Shown: one piece after another, positions 13,652 to 21,468 of the stretch
Layout: the number at the start of each line of letters is the position of its first letter
Numbering within the stretch: position 1 is the stretch's first letter
NCBI GenBank assembly: GCA_964351625.1
Contig: CAYGOV010000003.1
Span: 1 to 64,000 of the forward strand
Origin: Marinoscillum sp964351625
Lineage (GTDB): Bacteria; Bacteroidota; Bacteroidia; Cytophagales; Cyclobacteriaceae
Reading direction: 5' to 3'
Length of the DNA: 64,000 bases
Notes under the pieces: model-generated
Seen by the model: the letters and a program-made list of their open reading frames with translations, nothing else
Database searches by the model: none
What the model was told of the DNA's origin: nothing
Translations under genes and position numbers: made by a program

Positions 13652-16021
13652 CTAAGCTATTAGATATAGTTCTCTTTCTAATTCCTTGATGGCCTTTTCG
13701 AAATCCTCATTTTTCCCAAAAGCTCTGACCAGTTCCATGACGGAACCCATTTCGTTGAATGGTGCCACTTTTAAGATGGCTCCTTTTTCAATGGCGGTAA
13801 TCCCTTCATTTTCATATTTCTCAAGAAGTTTATCGAGCACCTTTTGAGCTACTTCGCCATACTTAGTGAAGTAATTGCGCTTACGAACATTTTGCGCTCG
13901 CTCCTTTCTTGTAAGTGGTGGTTGATCAAACGCCACATGGCAGATGAGATCAAATGGATCAAGCTCTTGACCGATATCCTCTTTCAGCGCTTCCAGCAGC
14001 ACTCCATGATCTGCTAATTCAGCAATCAGCTCCTCCTTCTTTTCCGACTCATTCCATTTTATAATGAAAGCATCCAGCGAAGAGTATTCATTCATGATAT
14101 TCTTTCTGGTATAGTCCTTTAAGGACTCTGTGATTAGCCTACCATCAGCACCATAGTACTGCACCCTTTCATGAGCTACAGTTACTGGCACATTGTTGAC
14201 ATAGAATTTCCTCGGTGGCTCAGTTGGTCCTTCAGGTGGCAGGTCTATTTCCCCTCCAGGCATAGGTGGGTCCACCAAAATTCCTAATCCATCGTCATCA
14301 TCCTCATCGGTTTCATCTGGCGGCACTACAGGGTCATCTACACCTGGCACATAAATCTGAACTGGATCTCCATCAAAATCCGGATCTGCAAATAAGTTGG
14401 TCGCTTTTCTGAAATCCATAATGGTGAAAAAGACTTTACCCTCAGCTTCACGGATGCGAGTACCTCGCCCAATAATCTGCTTAAACTCAGTCATGGAGGC
14501 AATATTGGCTTCCAATACGATCAGCTTTACCATCTTGGTATCGATACCAGTTGTGAGCATTTTGGAGGTTGTGGCAATTACTGGAAATCGCTCCTCAACA
14601 TCTTTGAAGTTGTCAAGCTCACGTTTACCTACTTCATCATCCCCAGTGATTTTCACTACGTAGTAGGGGTTCTTAGCTACCAAATCAGCATTCAGATTAA
14701 TCAGTGCTTGACGCATTCTGTTGGCATGATCAATATCCACACAAAAGACAATCGTTTTGGCAAAGTGATCTGTCGCTTTCAAGTATTCTGTAATGCGCTT
14801 CGCAATAAGCTCCGTACGATTATCTATAGCAAGCGTGCGGTCATAATCTTTGAGGTTATAGATGCGATCTTCTATCTCATGTCCGTATTTGTCCCTCAAT
14901 CCGCTGGTCGGTCGCCATCCTTCGTCCACAGAGGTAGTAACCCTAATCACTTTGTAAGGAGCTAGAAATCCATCTTCTATGCCCTGCTTCAATGTATAAG
15001 TATAGATAGGTTCGCCAAAGTAGGAGATGTTTGATATGTCCTTTGTTTCCTTTGGTGTGGCAGTCATACCTATTTGTGTAGCTGACTTGAAGTAGTCAAG
15101 CACATCTCGCCAGGCAGAGGCTTCCGAAGCACTCCCTCTATGGCACTCGTCAATGATGACTAGGTCGAAGAAGTCTTGGCTAAATTCTTTGTAGGCGTTT
15201 TTTTCTTCATCATTACTTGTCAACCCTTGATACAAGGCGAAATAGATTTGATAGGATTTATCGATCTTTCTGTTCTTGATGATGTGCATGATGTCATTGC
15301 CAAAAGGGGCAAAGTCACCATTCTTCGTTTGATCGAGCAATGCATTTCTATCTGCCAGAAACAATATCCGTTTCTTTACTCCTGATTTCCACAAACGCCA
15401 GATAATGTTGAAAGCGGTATAGGTTTTACCCGTACCAGTTGCCATCACCAGCAAGATTCGATCTTGTCCTTTGGCTACTGCTTCAACTGAACGGTTGATG
15501 GCGTTTTGCTGGTAGTAGCGAGGACTCATGCCACTATCATCAGCATAGTATTCTTGCTCTACAATTTCCCTTGCTTGAGGTGTTTCTACTTTAGTGCTTT
15601 GCAAGTGTCTTTGCCAAAGCTCTTCTGGTGATGGAAAGTCATCAAGTGAAATCTCAGTTTCTACTATTCCAGAAGAGTTTGTCCTATCATGAAAAATGAA
15701 TGAATCTCCATTGGAAGTGAATACGAATGGAATTTGAAGTATTTCCGAATACTCAAGTGCTTGCTGCATCCCATCACCAACCTTGTGCTTATTATCTTTT
15801 GCCTCTATAATGGCAATAGGCATCTGTGGTTTGTAGTACAGAATGTAGTCTGCTCTCTTCCTCTTACCTCTGGTATGCATTCTGCCTTGGACAATGATGC
15901 GGCCATCTGTAAAGGAGACCTCTTCTCGTACCTGCTTCTTCATATTCCAACCTGCCTTGACAATGGCAGGATTGATGAACTGGCTGCAAATATCTCTTTC
16001 GGATAGGTCTTTTTTATTCAT
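13652..16021 (-). CDS. hsdR: type I restriction endonuclease subunit HsdR
   Basis: This 789-aa motor and nuclease subunit has an N-terminal nuclease domain with D58 and E73-A-K75 (AIIEAKDNKHKVGDG). It is followed by the superfamily 2 translocase: Walker A A-T-G-T-G-K-T200, the DECH box in 'LVIIDECHRGSASE', motif III 'GMTATPKE' and motif VI 'QIIGRGTRIR'. An acidic linker follows at residues ~565-600 (DETDEDDDDGLGI), then a helical HsdM-binding end. The layout is that of the EcoEI/IC type. It is the first gene of a long minus-strand operon running to about 6300. Its promoter must lie in 16022-16250. Confidence 0.95.
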   Translation of the reverse strand: MNKKDLSERDICSQFINPAIVKAGWNMKKQVREEVSFTDGRIIVQGRMHTRGKRKRADYILYYKPQMPIAIIEAKDNKHKVGDGMQQALEYSEILQIPFVFTSNGDSFIFHDRTNSSGIVETEISLDDFPSPEELWQRHLQSTKVETPQAREIVEQEYYADDSGMSPRYYQQNAINRSVEAVAKGQDRILLVMATGTGKTYTAFNIIWRLWKSGVKKRILFLADRNALLDQTKNGDFAPFGNDIMHIIKNRKIDKSYQIYFALYQGLTSNDEEKNAYKEFSQDFFDLVIIDECHRGSASEASAWRDVLDYFKSATQIGMTATPKETKDISNISYFGEPIYTYTLKQGIEDGFLAPYKVIRVTTSVDEGWRPTSGLRDKYGHEIEDRIYNLKDYDRTLAIDNRTELIAKRITEYLKATDHFAKTIVFCVDIDHANRMRQALINLNADLVAKNPYYVVKITGDDEVGKRELDNFKDVEERFPVIATTSKMLTTGIDTKMVKLIVLEANIASMTEFKQIIGRGTRIREAEGKVFFTIMDFRKATNLFADPDFDGDPVQIYVPGVDDPVVPPDETDEDDDDGLGILVDPPMPGGEIDLPPEGPTEPPRKFYVNNVPVTVAHERVQYYGADGRLITESLKDYTRKNIMNEYSSLDAFIIKWNESEKKEELIAELADHGVLLEALKEDIGQELDPFDLICHVAFDQPPLTRKERAQNVRKRNYFTKYGEVAQKVLDKLLEKYENEGITAIEKGAILKVAPFNEMGSVMELVRAFGKNEDFEKAIKELERELYLIA

Positions 16022-16256
16022 CCCAGCATGATGTTATTTCCAATACTATACTGGAGTGGTTAAAAGTTGGAATTGAGAGTTTCAGCGTTTCGATGATAGT
16101 AAGCGATGATAGACAATGGTTAAATCTACTAATTTTTATGATATCGGTACGGTGGAGAATGGCTTTCTCATCTTTTTCGGATGGGGTGTTTCTATAGATT
16201 TACATAGAATGACCGAACAGGGTAATGAGGTCTTAAAACGATTTTTTTATCAATTA

Positions 16257-16458
16257 TTTGCACTTTAAGGAGTTAATTAATTGATAATCAATATGTTGTA
16301 TTAGTGCAAATCCAGTGCATTAGAAGTGCAAACAACGTTTTTCTGCACTGATGAAAATTTGCGAAGTGCATACGAAAATGGTTTGCACTCAATTTGCACT
16401 AGGTTTGCACTCTTGTAAGTCATTGATAATTAGTTGCTTAATGGTCTTTCAGTGCAAA
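16257..16458. repeat. iteron cluster, candidate replication origin of the island
   Basis: About ten short motifs on the theme TTTGCACT/AGTGCAAA lie within 200 bases: TTTGCAC 16257, GTGCAAA 16304, AGTGCAT 16314, GTGCAAA 16326, CTGCACT 16343, AGTGCAT 16365, TTTGCACT 16382, 16393 and 16404, and AGTGCAAA 16451. Both orientations occur and three copies are spaced 11 bases apart. They sit directly downstream of a primase-helicase gene, the position of origins in many satellites and plasmids. An alternative is a regulator-binding array controlling hsdR. Confidence 0.7.
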
Positions 16459-16462
16459 TAAT

Positions 16463-16485
16463 TACTCTTTTACTCTAAAAGAGTA
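16463..16485. promoter_or_regulatory. perfect AT-rich inverted repeat beside the iterons
   Basis: TACTCTTTTA, the loop CTC, then TAAAAGAGTA form ten-bp arms with a 3-base loop. It lies 23 bases beyond the end of the primase-helicase gene. It could be part of the origin (an unwinding or nicking hairpin), an operator or a weak terminator. No T-run follows on the minus strand. Confidence 0.6.
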
Positions 16486-16508
16486 TATGAGTATAATAAT
16501 TAGCCAAA

Positions 16509-19500
16509 TCATTTGCTTTCAACGAATTGAATCCAGCTTCTTCCGTTTGCACGTGTCTCCAAAGGCTTCTTTATTCCAAGGGCTTTTTCGGAGTAGTCGC
16601 GCAACCATTTAGTCCATAATTTAGACGTGAACCAATTTGCGTGGCTAAAGTCTTCATAGCTCTCCTCGAATAATTCCTTGAGAAGTTTTTTATCAAGTTT
16701 TGGCAGCTCTCGTATGTCTGACCAATCGTCCATAGGAAGTTTGAGGTTGTTGCTTTGTAGTTTTTTGAAGTATCCTGGGTATGGATCGACCTGATTGCCC
16801 TCCTTGCAGTTTTGCTCTATCTCATGCATGAACTCAAGAAATTCTTTGCTGGTGTATTGGATCAGTTTTCTTTGTTCGAGGTTGATGGTTTTCGGAGTGA
16901 CTAATCCATGCCTCAGATAAGACATAGCGCAAGTACAAAGGAAGTTGTAGGTCTTTTGCCATTCCTCTTTGTCAAAGTCACGACCGAACCAGATACCGTA
17001 CTCATCTTCTGGAGAGTGCTCAGAGCTAAAAAAGTTGGATAGTTCGTACTCGATAATCCTATCCTTCTGAGATCCCCCACGAACATCTATTGGGTTATTG
17101 CTGGAGATGATCATTTTTGATCGGTTGCGAAAAGGAGGGACGTACAGCTTTTTGATCATGTAGCCTTCCGTCACATCGTTGAATATACTTTCAAAGTGAA
17201 ACTTATTGGCTCCTATGCTTTGCACATCGTTTATGTGTAGCACCTGAGTACCTATGTCAGCACTTTCGTACTTACCCTTATCATTGGCGTTAAAGTCTTT
17301 ACCGTTGATCTCTGTGTAGCTCCTGACCCATCCTATGATTTGACTCAATAGGGTTTTTCCTGATCGTCCGTCGGCTTCCTCCGATAAGCTGGAATCGGTA
17401 AAGTTGATCGCCCGTAGTTTGTAGTCATAGAAGTCATGCATCAAATAGCCAATGATGGAGGTTAGTGACTCGAAGCGTTCGGCATCTTGATTGCACACTT
17501 TCCAAACAAAATCTGAGACTACTCCAGTGTCTTTAATATCAATTTTCTTGGTCGCAAAATTTGGAATGGCGTTAAATTCTCGGTCGAGTTTCTGATGATT
17601 CCATACAGACCCGGGCATATCTGCATATGGTTTCAATGAGTAGCCTTCCTCAGTGACTTCTACGAATCCATTGGAAAAGTAGAAAAACATCTTATTTACC
17701 TGATCCTTATTGATGATGATAGGGCTGTCCTGTCTAACCCTATGAAAGAGATCCTTATTGAAATAGGCTCTCATTCCATCATAGAGTTTATTAATCAAGT
17801 CCTCGGCATCCGTGTTGATAAATCCAGCCTCTACAAAATCATAATCATTTTGGATAAATCGCTCCAGTTCATCTATGATAGATTCTTTGCTCGTATGCGT
17901 GATTATGCTTTCCTCAATCTTTACGAATGTGTACTGTCTGTCCGCTTGTGTCTCGCTATCGCCAAGCTCGTACCTACTATAACCGAAGCTGGCCAAGAGC
18001 TTTACAAATTTGAGTTTGTTGATCCGAATGCCTTTGTATTCTCCTTTTGAAGTGGTCTCCTCGGAGAAGAATGGGAACTGATTTGGGTTTCCCTCTAGCT
18101 TAACAATTCGGTTTTTCTTGACGTGTTCTTGATACTGCTTTCGTTCTTGACTTTTGGTGTGAACTTCAGCTGCTTCATCTATTGCATCGCGTACTGTTTG
18201 CACACGGTATTCATACTTTTTAGCAATGAATTTTGAGTAATCATCAAGCACTACGTTCTTGGTAATACAGCCTATAATACCTGCTATTTTATCAAGTGCC
18301 TTTTGCTTATCGTGTGAGTTTTGGCTGATATGGGAGGGTAGGAAAATCACATCAATGAGGTATTCAATCCCATCATGTTTATTGATGGTCAAATAATCGT
18401 GGATAGACTTGTTTGCGATTATGTCATATCTGGAGGTAAGTTGAGTATGGTTATGAAGCTGCGATAGGTCTGACCTGCCGAAACTGTCTGGATCATCTCC
18501 TTCAGGGAGTAGCACTACCTCAGGGTTGAGTCCTTCTCGAATCAATGTTTCTATGGTGTCTATAGCTTTTTTCTGACCTGGAGCATCTCCATCAAAACAA
18601 ACCACCACTTTACCTGTGAACCGCTTCAGGAGTTTAGCTTGATCTACGGTAAAGCTAGTACCGCAACTTGCTACTGTATTTTGAAGCCCTAGCTTATGCC
18701 ATGTGAAAACATCGGTGTAACCTTCTACCAGATAGACAAATCCCTTTTGCTTGATCTTATCCAAAGCGTGATTGAGCCCAAAGAGAATCTTAGACTTTTG
18801 GAAAAGCACCGACTCCTTAGAGTTGATGTATTTTGGATATTTAGAATCACCTGAGAGTATCCGCCCAGCGAAACCTACAATTTGATTGTAATGGTTGTAA
18901 ATAGGGAAAACCCACCTGTTGCGGAATAGGTCATAGGTGCTTCCTTCCTTTTCAGTTATCAGACCAAGCGAAATGGCTTCTGGATAATATTCGCTTTGAA
19001 TGACCGACTTTGTGAGAAACTTTGCTATATCTGGAGCAATCCCAAACTCCCATTGATCCCGATCGTCACAGTCATACCCTAAGTATTCGAAAACGTACCT
19101 GTAGGAGTCGCTCTCCGTACCCAAGGCCTCCAATTGTTGAGAAAATTGTCGATTAGTAGCTCTCAGCAGAGTGTCATGCCTTTTTTTCTCTGTTTGGCGT
19201 TCTTGGGCGGTAGTTTGATCTGCTCCGTCGTAATCAATAGTGATAGTGAAATCTTGTGCCAGCTGTAGTACGGCATCATAAAACCCAATACCTTTCACAT
19301 CCATGACGAAAGCTATGGGGTTATTACCGCCTTTTCCGGAGCTAAAACACTTGTAAAGGTTCTTTGACGGCACAATATTAAAGGATGGTGTTTTCTCCTC
19401 TGAGAAAGGAGAAAGGCCAATAAGAGAAGAGCCCTGCCTTTTCATCTCATGGGGTGAATACTTGGCTACTACGTCTGTGAGACTTAGTTCTCGTATTCTT

Positions 19501-19532
19501 TCGATTGTTGAGTTTGCGATTAAACCTGACAT
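16509..19532 (-). CDS. replicative primase-helicase of the island
   Basis: This 1007-aa protein has three parts. Residues ~10-95 match the DnaG zinc-ribbon domain in sequence (KTPSF, CF.SGKGGN), but three of the four metal ligands are Ser (S41, S44 and S65; only C62 is kept). Residues ~120-350 are a DnaG-type catalytic core with the Toprim motifs EGYTDV (~residue 270) and DGDAPG (~315). The C-terminal ~400 residues look like a superfamily 3 (P4/D5-type) helicase with G-R-S-G-K-T (~725), 'LHINDVQS' and the sensor 'KMIISSNNPIDVRGGSQ'. Such fusions start replication of satellites, phages and integrative elements. It is transcribed toward the iterons. It is intact and unlike a host dnaG, which lacks the helicase part. 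Confidence 0.88.
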   Translation of the reverse strand: MSGLIANSTIERIRELSLTDVVAKYSPHEMKRQGSSLIGLSPFSEEKTPSFNIVPSKNLYKCFSSGKGGNNPIAFVMDVKGIGFYDAVLQLAQDFTITIDYDGADQTTAQERQTEKKRHDTLLRATNRQFSQQLEALGTESDSYRYVFEYLGYDCDDRDQWEFGIAPDIAKFLTKSVIQSEYYPEAISLGLITEKEGSTYDLFRNRWVFPIYNHYNQIVGFAGRILSGDSKYPKYINSKESVLFQKSKILFGLNHALDKIKQKGFVYLVEGYTDVFTWHKLGLQNTVASCGTSFTVDQAKLLKRFTGKVVVCFDGDAPGQKKAIDTIETLIREGLNPEVVLLPEGDDPDSFGRSDLSQLHNHTQLTSRYDIIANKSIHDYLTINKHDGIEYLIDVIFLPSHISQNSHDKQKALDKIAGIIGCITKNVVLDDYSKFIAKKYEYRVQTVRDAIDEAAEVHTKSQERKQYQEHVKKNRIVKLEGNPNQFPFFSEETTSKGEYKGIRINKLKFVKLLASFGYSRYELGDSETQADRQYTFVKIEESIITHTSKESIIDELERFIQNDYDFVEAGFINTDAEDLINKLYDGMRAYFNKDLFHRVRQDSPIIINKDQVNKMFFYFSNGFVEVTEEGYSLKPYADMPGSVWNHQKLDREFNAIPNFATKKIDIKDTGVVSDFVWKVCNQDAERFESLTSIIGYLMHDFYDYKLRAINFTDSSLSEEADGRSGKTLLSQIIGWVRSYTEINGKDFNANDKGKYESADIGTQVLHINDVQSIGANKFHFESIFNDVTEGYMIKKLYVPPFRNRSKMIISSNNPIDVRGGSQKDRIIEYELSNFFSSEHSPEDEYGIWFGRDFDKEEWQKTYNFLCTCAMSYLRHGLVTPKTINLEQRKLIQYTSKEFLEFMHEIEQNCKEGNQVDPYPGYFKKLQSNNLKLPMDDWSDIRELPKLDKKLLKELFEESYEDFSHANWFTSKLWTKWLRDYSEKALGIKKPLETRANGRSWIQFVESK

Positions 19533-19615
19533 ATAGGAGGTGAGATTTATATTGTTAAGAAATTAAGTGGATCGGTGGTGATTGTGATAATTCATTCAAT
19601 TATTTCTAAGGACTT

Positions 19616-19697
19616 ACAGACAATCAAATCAGATTGCCAACTACGGTAATTAATCAACCCCAGCTCAGACATTCGATCTAGGATAGCCAACACTCGT
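19616..19697 (-). other. possible short ORF or gene remnant upstream of the primase
   Basis: On the minus strand, the frame ending in TGA at 19618-19616 encodes a protein-like stretch, KRVLAILDRMSELGLINY then RSWQSDLIVCKSLEIIE. A Met lies within it (26 residues from that Met). Upstream, the frame runs into the CACACAAACACC inverted repeat and a stop codon. It reads like the C-terminus of a small helical protein that has lost its front. This is not strong enough to call a gene. Confidence 0.3.
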
Positions 19698-19703
19698 TTG
19701 ATT

Positions 19704-19734
19704 GGTGTTTGTGTGTGTCCGACACACAAACACC
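19704..19734. repeat. inverted pair of the GGTGTTTGTGTG island motif
   Basis: GGTGTTTGTGTGTGTC (19704-19719) faces GACACACAAACACC (19721-19734), making a near-perfect palindrome of the motif that recurs through the island. It lies between the primase gene and a terminator. Confidence 0.75.
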
Positions 19735-19763
19735 GCAAACACGACGATTATTCTAAAATGAAA

Positions 19764-19785
19764 AAAGCCGTGATTAAACGGCTTT
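19764..19785 (-). terminator. terminator downstream of the 94-aa gene
   Basis: AAAGCCGT (19764-19771) pairs with ACGGCTTT (19778-19785) across a 6-base loop. On the minus strand the stem is followed by a run of T residues. It lies 15 bases beyond the stop codon at 19800. Confidence 0.85.
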
Positions 19786-19799
19786 AGGTGTTACTATGT

Positions 19800-20084
19800 C
19801 TATTTTAGTTTCCATAATTCCGCAGCGTGTGCTGGGGATAAAAATCCTAGTTCAACGGCTTTCTTGAATAGAGCATTAATGTGCATATTATGAACGTATT
19901 CCCGTTCAATTATTTCCTCGGTAATGGTGGCTTCTAGAAGAAGGTCGAGAATTAGCCACAAAGTTTGTTCATCAAAATTTAGACCTTCATCTTTAAGAAG
20001 TTGGGCGAGTCTATTATTGGTATCTATGAGCTGCTCGACACCACTCATTTCAAGCGTCAATTTGATGTTTTCACTATTATTCAT
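19800..20084 (-). CDS. hypothetical protein, 94 aa
   Basis: This small acidic, all-helical protein starts MNNSENIKLTLEMSGVEQLI and contains 'IIEREYVHNMHINALFKKAVELGFLS'. There is no signal peptide, membrane helix or recognised motif. The ATG is at 20084, and a good terminator follows. It sits between the primase-helicase and the HTH gene in the replication/integration module of the island, so a regulatory or accessory role is possible. This is position only, not homology. Confidence 0.6.
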   Translation of the reverse strand: MNNSENIKLTLEMSGVEQLIDTNNRLAQLLKDEGLNFDEQTLWLILDLLLEATITEEIIEREYVHNMHINALFKKAVELGFLSPAHAAELWKLK

Positions 20085-20180
20085 GTTACTATATGTTATA
20101 GTTTAAAAAAGATAATACAAATGGTTAATTGACTTATTCATGAAAAATGGTGTTTGTGTGTGGGATGTGATGTTGGTAGC

Positions 20181-20474
20181 TTACTTGGTGGTGATAGCTC
20201 CAGAGAAATATTTATCAACACAACTACGGTGAACAAATACTTTTCTATTGATGGTGTTTAGATCCAGCTTTCCTTGATTCTTTAGGATGTTGAATGTGGT
20301 GCTACCTATATTGCAGGTAGACATGAAGGCTTTCCGTGGTATCCACTCAGGTATATTTGGGGGTTGAGTTTTCCTATTCGACTCGTATTCTCTTCTGAGA
20401 AAACGAATATCTTCTTTCATTTGGTTGAACTCTCCTAATGGTAGAGGAACAACAGTTGTTTCTTTCGTGAACAT
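20181..20474 (-). CDS. excisionase-like winged-helix DNA-binding protein
   Basis: This 97-aa protein has an N-terminal helix or coiled coil (FNQMKEDIRFLRREYESN) followed by a winged helix-turn-helix: W-I-P-R-K-A-F-M-S-T-C-N-I-G-S-T-T-F, then 'LKNQGKLDLNTINRKVFV' and 'HRSCVDKYF'. This is the MerR/excisionase-like fold found next to recombinases in Bacteroidota mobile elements (W-l-t-x-x-e-A... G-k-i... R-k-x-y... D-i-x-x-y). It probably acts as directionality factor for the integrase or as the master regulator of the element. The GGTGTTTGTGTG motif ends 20 bases beyond its stop. Confidence 0.75.
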   Translation of the reverse strand: MFTKETTVVPLPLGEFNQMKEDIRFLRREYESNRKTQPPNIPEWIPRKAFMSTCNIGSTTFNILKNQGKLDLNTINRKVFVHRSCVDKYFSGAITTK

Positions 20475-20545
20475 TTGCTCTTATTTGGTTGCTAATGAAT
20501 TTCGATGAGCAATGATAATAAATGTTTCCATTTAAAAAGAAACAT

Positions 20546-21226
20546 TTATAAAGTTATTTTCCACGTCCTCCTAAAATCAATTGGAAAAGCAGATGTTTTA
20601 ATAGTTTCAAACCTTTTGATTATATTATCGTCATTCATCTCGGACAAAAATGAAAGTAGTTCTTGGGATACAAGAATATCAGCGAGCGAACAGTATATCT
20701 GGTCGTTTGATTCTAGATATTCTTGTATCAAATCAGAAAATTCATTTTGTATGAATCCAATTTCATCTCCAATTGAAAGATAAAGTCCTGGATCTAGCTC
20801 CTCAAGTGACATTAAGTAACTATCTATCAAATCCTCATCTTCTGCAATACATGAAATAAAATAAGTCGTTTCAGGATGGGACTCTTTTAATTCATCCATT
20901 AATAGATATGCAGTAATTTTATAATTGAGTAAATCAATGCTTCTTAAGAGATTTTTTACTGAGTCCTGTTTAAAATGCTTTAGTTCAAATTCTATGTGGG
21001 TCGAATCAATAAATTTTTTTACATTCTGAATTATTCGGTTATCATTCTCTTCAATTGCTTCTAAAGTAACTTCTTCAATTCTCCTTCCAAGAACCCTAGC
21101 TGTCGGGCTCTTTAAAACGAATTTCTTTCTTAAATAGGTTATTCTACAATAGTAATTGTCTCCTTTATTTCCTTGCTCATCTTGTATATATGTAGTTACT
21201 CCAAGCTTCTTTTCTTTGGATTTCAT
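20546..21226 (-). CDS. hypothetical protein of the integration module, 226 aa
   Basis: The start at ATG 21226 (MKSKEKKLGVTTYIQDEQGN) is preferred over an in-frame codon at 21268, because the longer form would translate through the repeated CACACAAACACC motif. Residues ~10-60 are strand-rich and basic (YYCRITYLRKKFVLKSPTAR); the rest is acidic and helical. No known domain is recognised. It lies between the HTH gene and the integrase. Its upstream region carries three to four copies of the island motif within 240 bases. Confidence 0.6.
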   Translation of the reverse strand: MKSKEKKLGVTTYIQDEQGNKGDNYYCRITYLRKKFVLKSPTARVLGRRIEEVTLEAIEENDNRIIQNVKKFIDSTHIEFELKHFKQDSVKNLLRSIDLLNYKITAYLLMDELKESHPETTYFISCIAEDEDLIDSYLMSLEELDPGLYLSIGDEIGFIQNEFSDLIQEYLESNDQIYCSLADILVSQELLSFLSEMNDDNIIKRFETIKTSAFPIDFRRTWKITL

Positions 21227-21231
21227 GGTCT

Positions 21232-21464
21232 GGTGTTTGTGTGTGGTTGCAAGATAATAAGCTGTCATGAAAGTTGTGATTTGCTTTCAGATTTGAGGTA
21301 AGATAGTCGGAGGAGTGGTGTTTGTGTGGTATTGGCTGTTGGCTGTTAGCCGTTGGCTTTTCACTGTATTCACTGTATTCATGGTATTTGGTGTTTGTGT
21401 GTTTGGTATTGGTTTTTGGGTGGTGGCTGTCTGCTATTCGCGTTTGGCTGTTGGCGTTTGTGTG
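21232..21464 (+). repeat. four copies of the GGTGTTTGTGTG motif next to the integrase
   Basis: GGTGTTTGTGTG occurs at 21232, 21317 and 21390, with a one-mismatch GGCGTTTGTGTG at 21453, all in the same orientation. The stretch between also has short duplications (ggctgttggctgtt, cactgtattcactgtattc). Spacings are 85, 73 and 63 bases. Short direct repeats beside an integrase gene are what arm-type binding sites of tyrosine recombinases look like, but this is unproven. Confidence 0.7.
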
Positions 21465-21468
21465 TCTC

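Larger units (their letters stand above)
16022..16508. other. intergenic region between primase-helicase and hsdR
   Basis: These 487 bases hold no gene. The part next to hsdR (16022-16250) presumably contains the restriction-operon promoter; no box can be placed with confidence. The remainder holds the iteron cluster (16257-16458) and an AT-rich inverted repeat (16463-16485), described separately. Confidence 0.6.
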
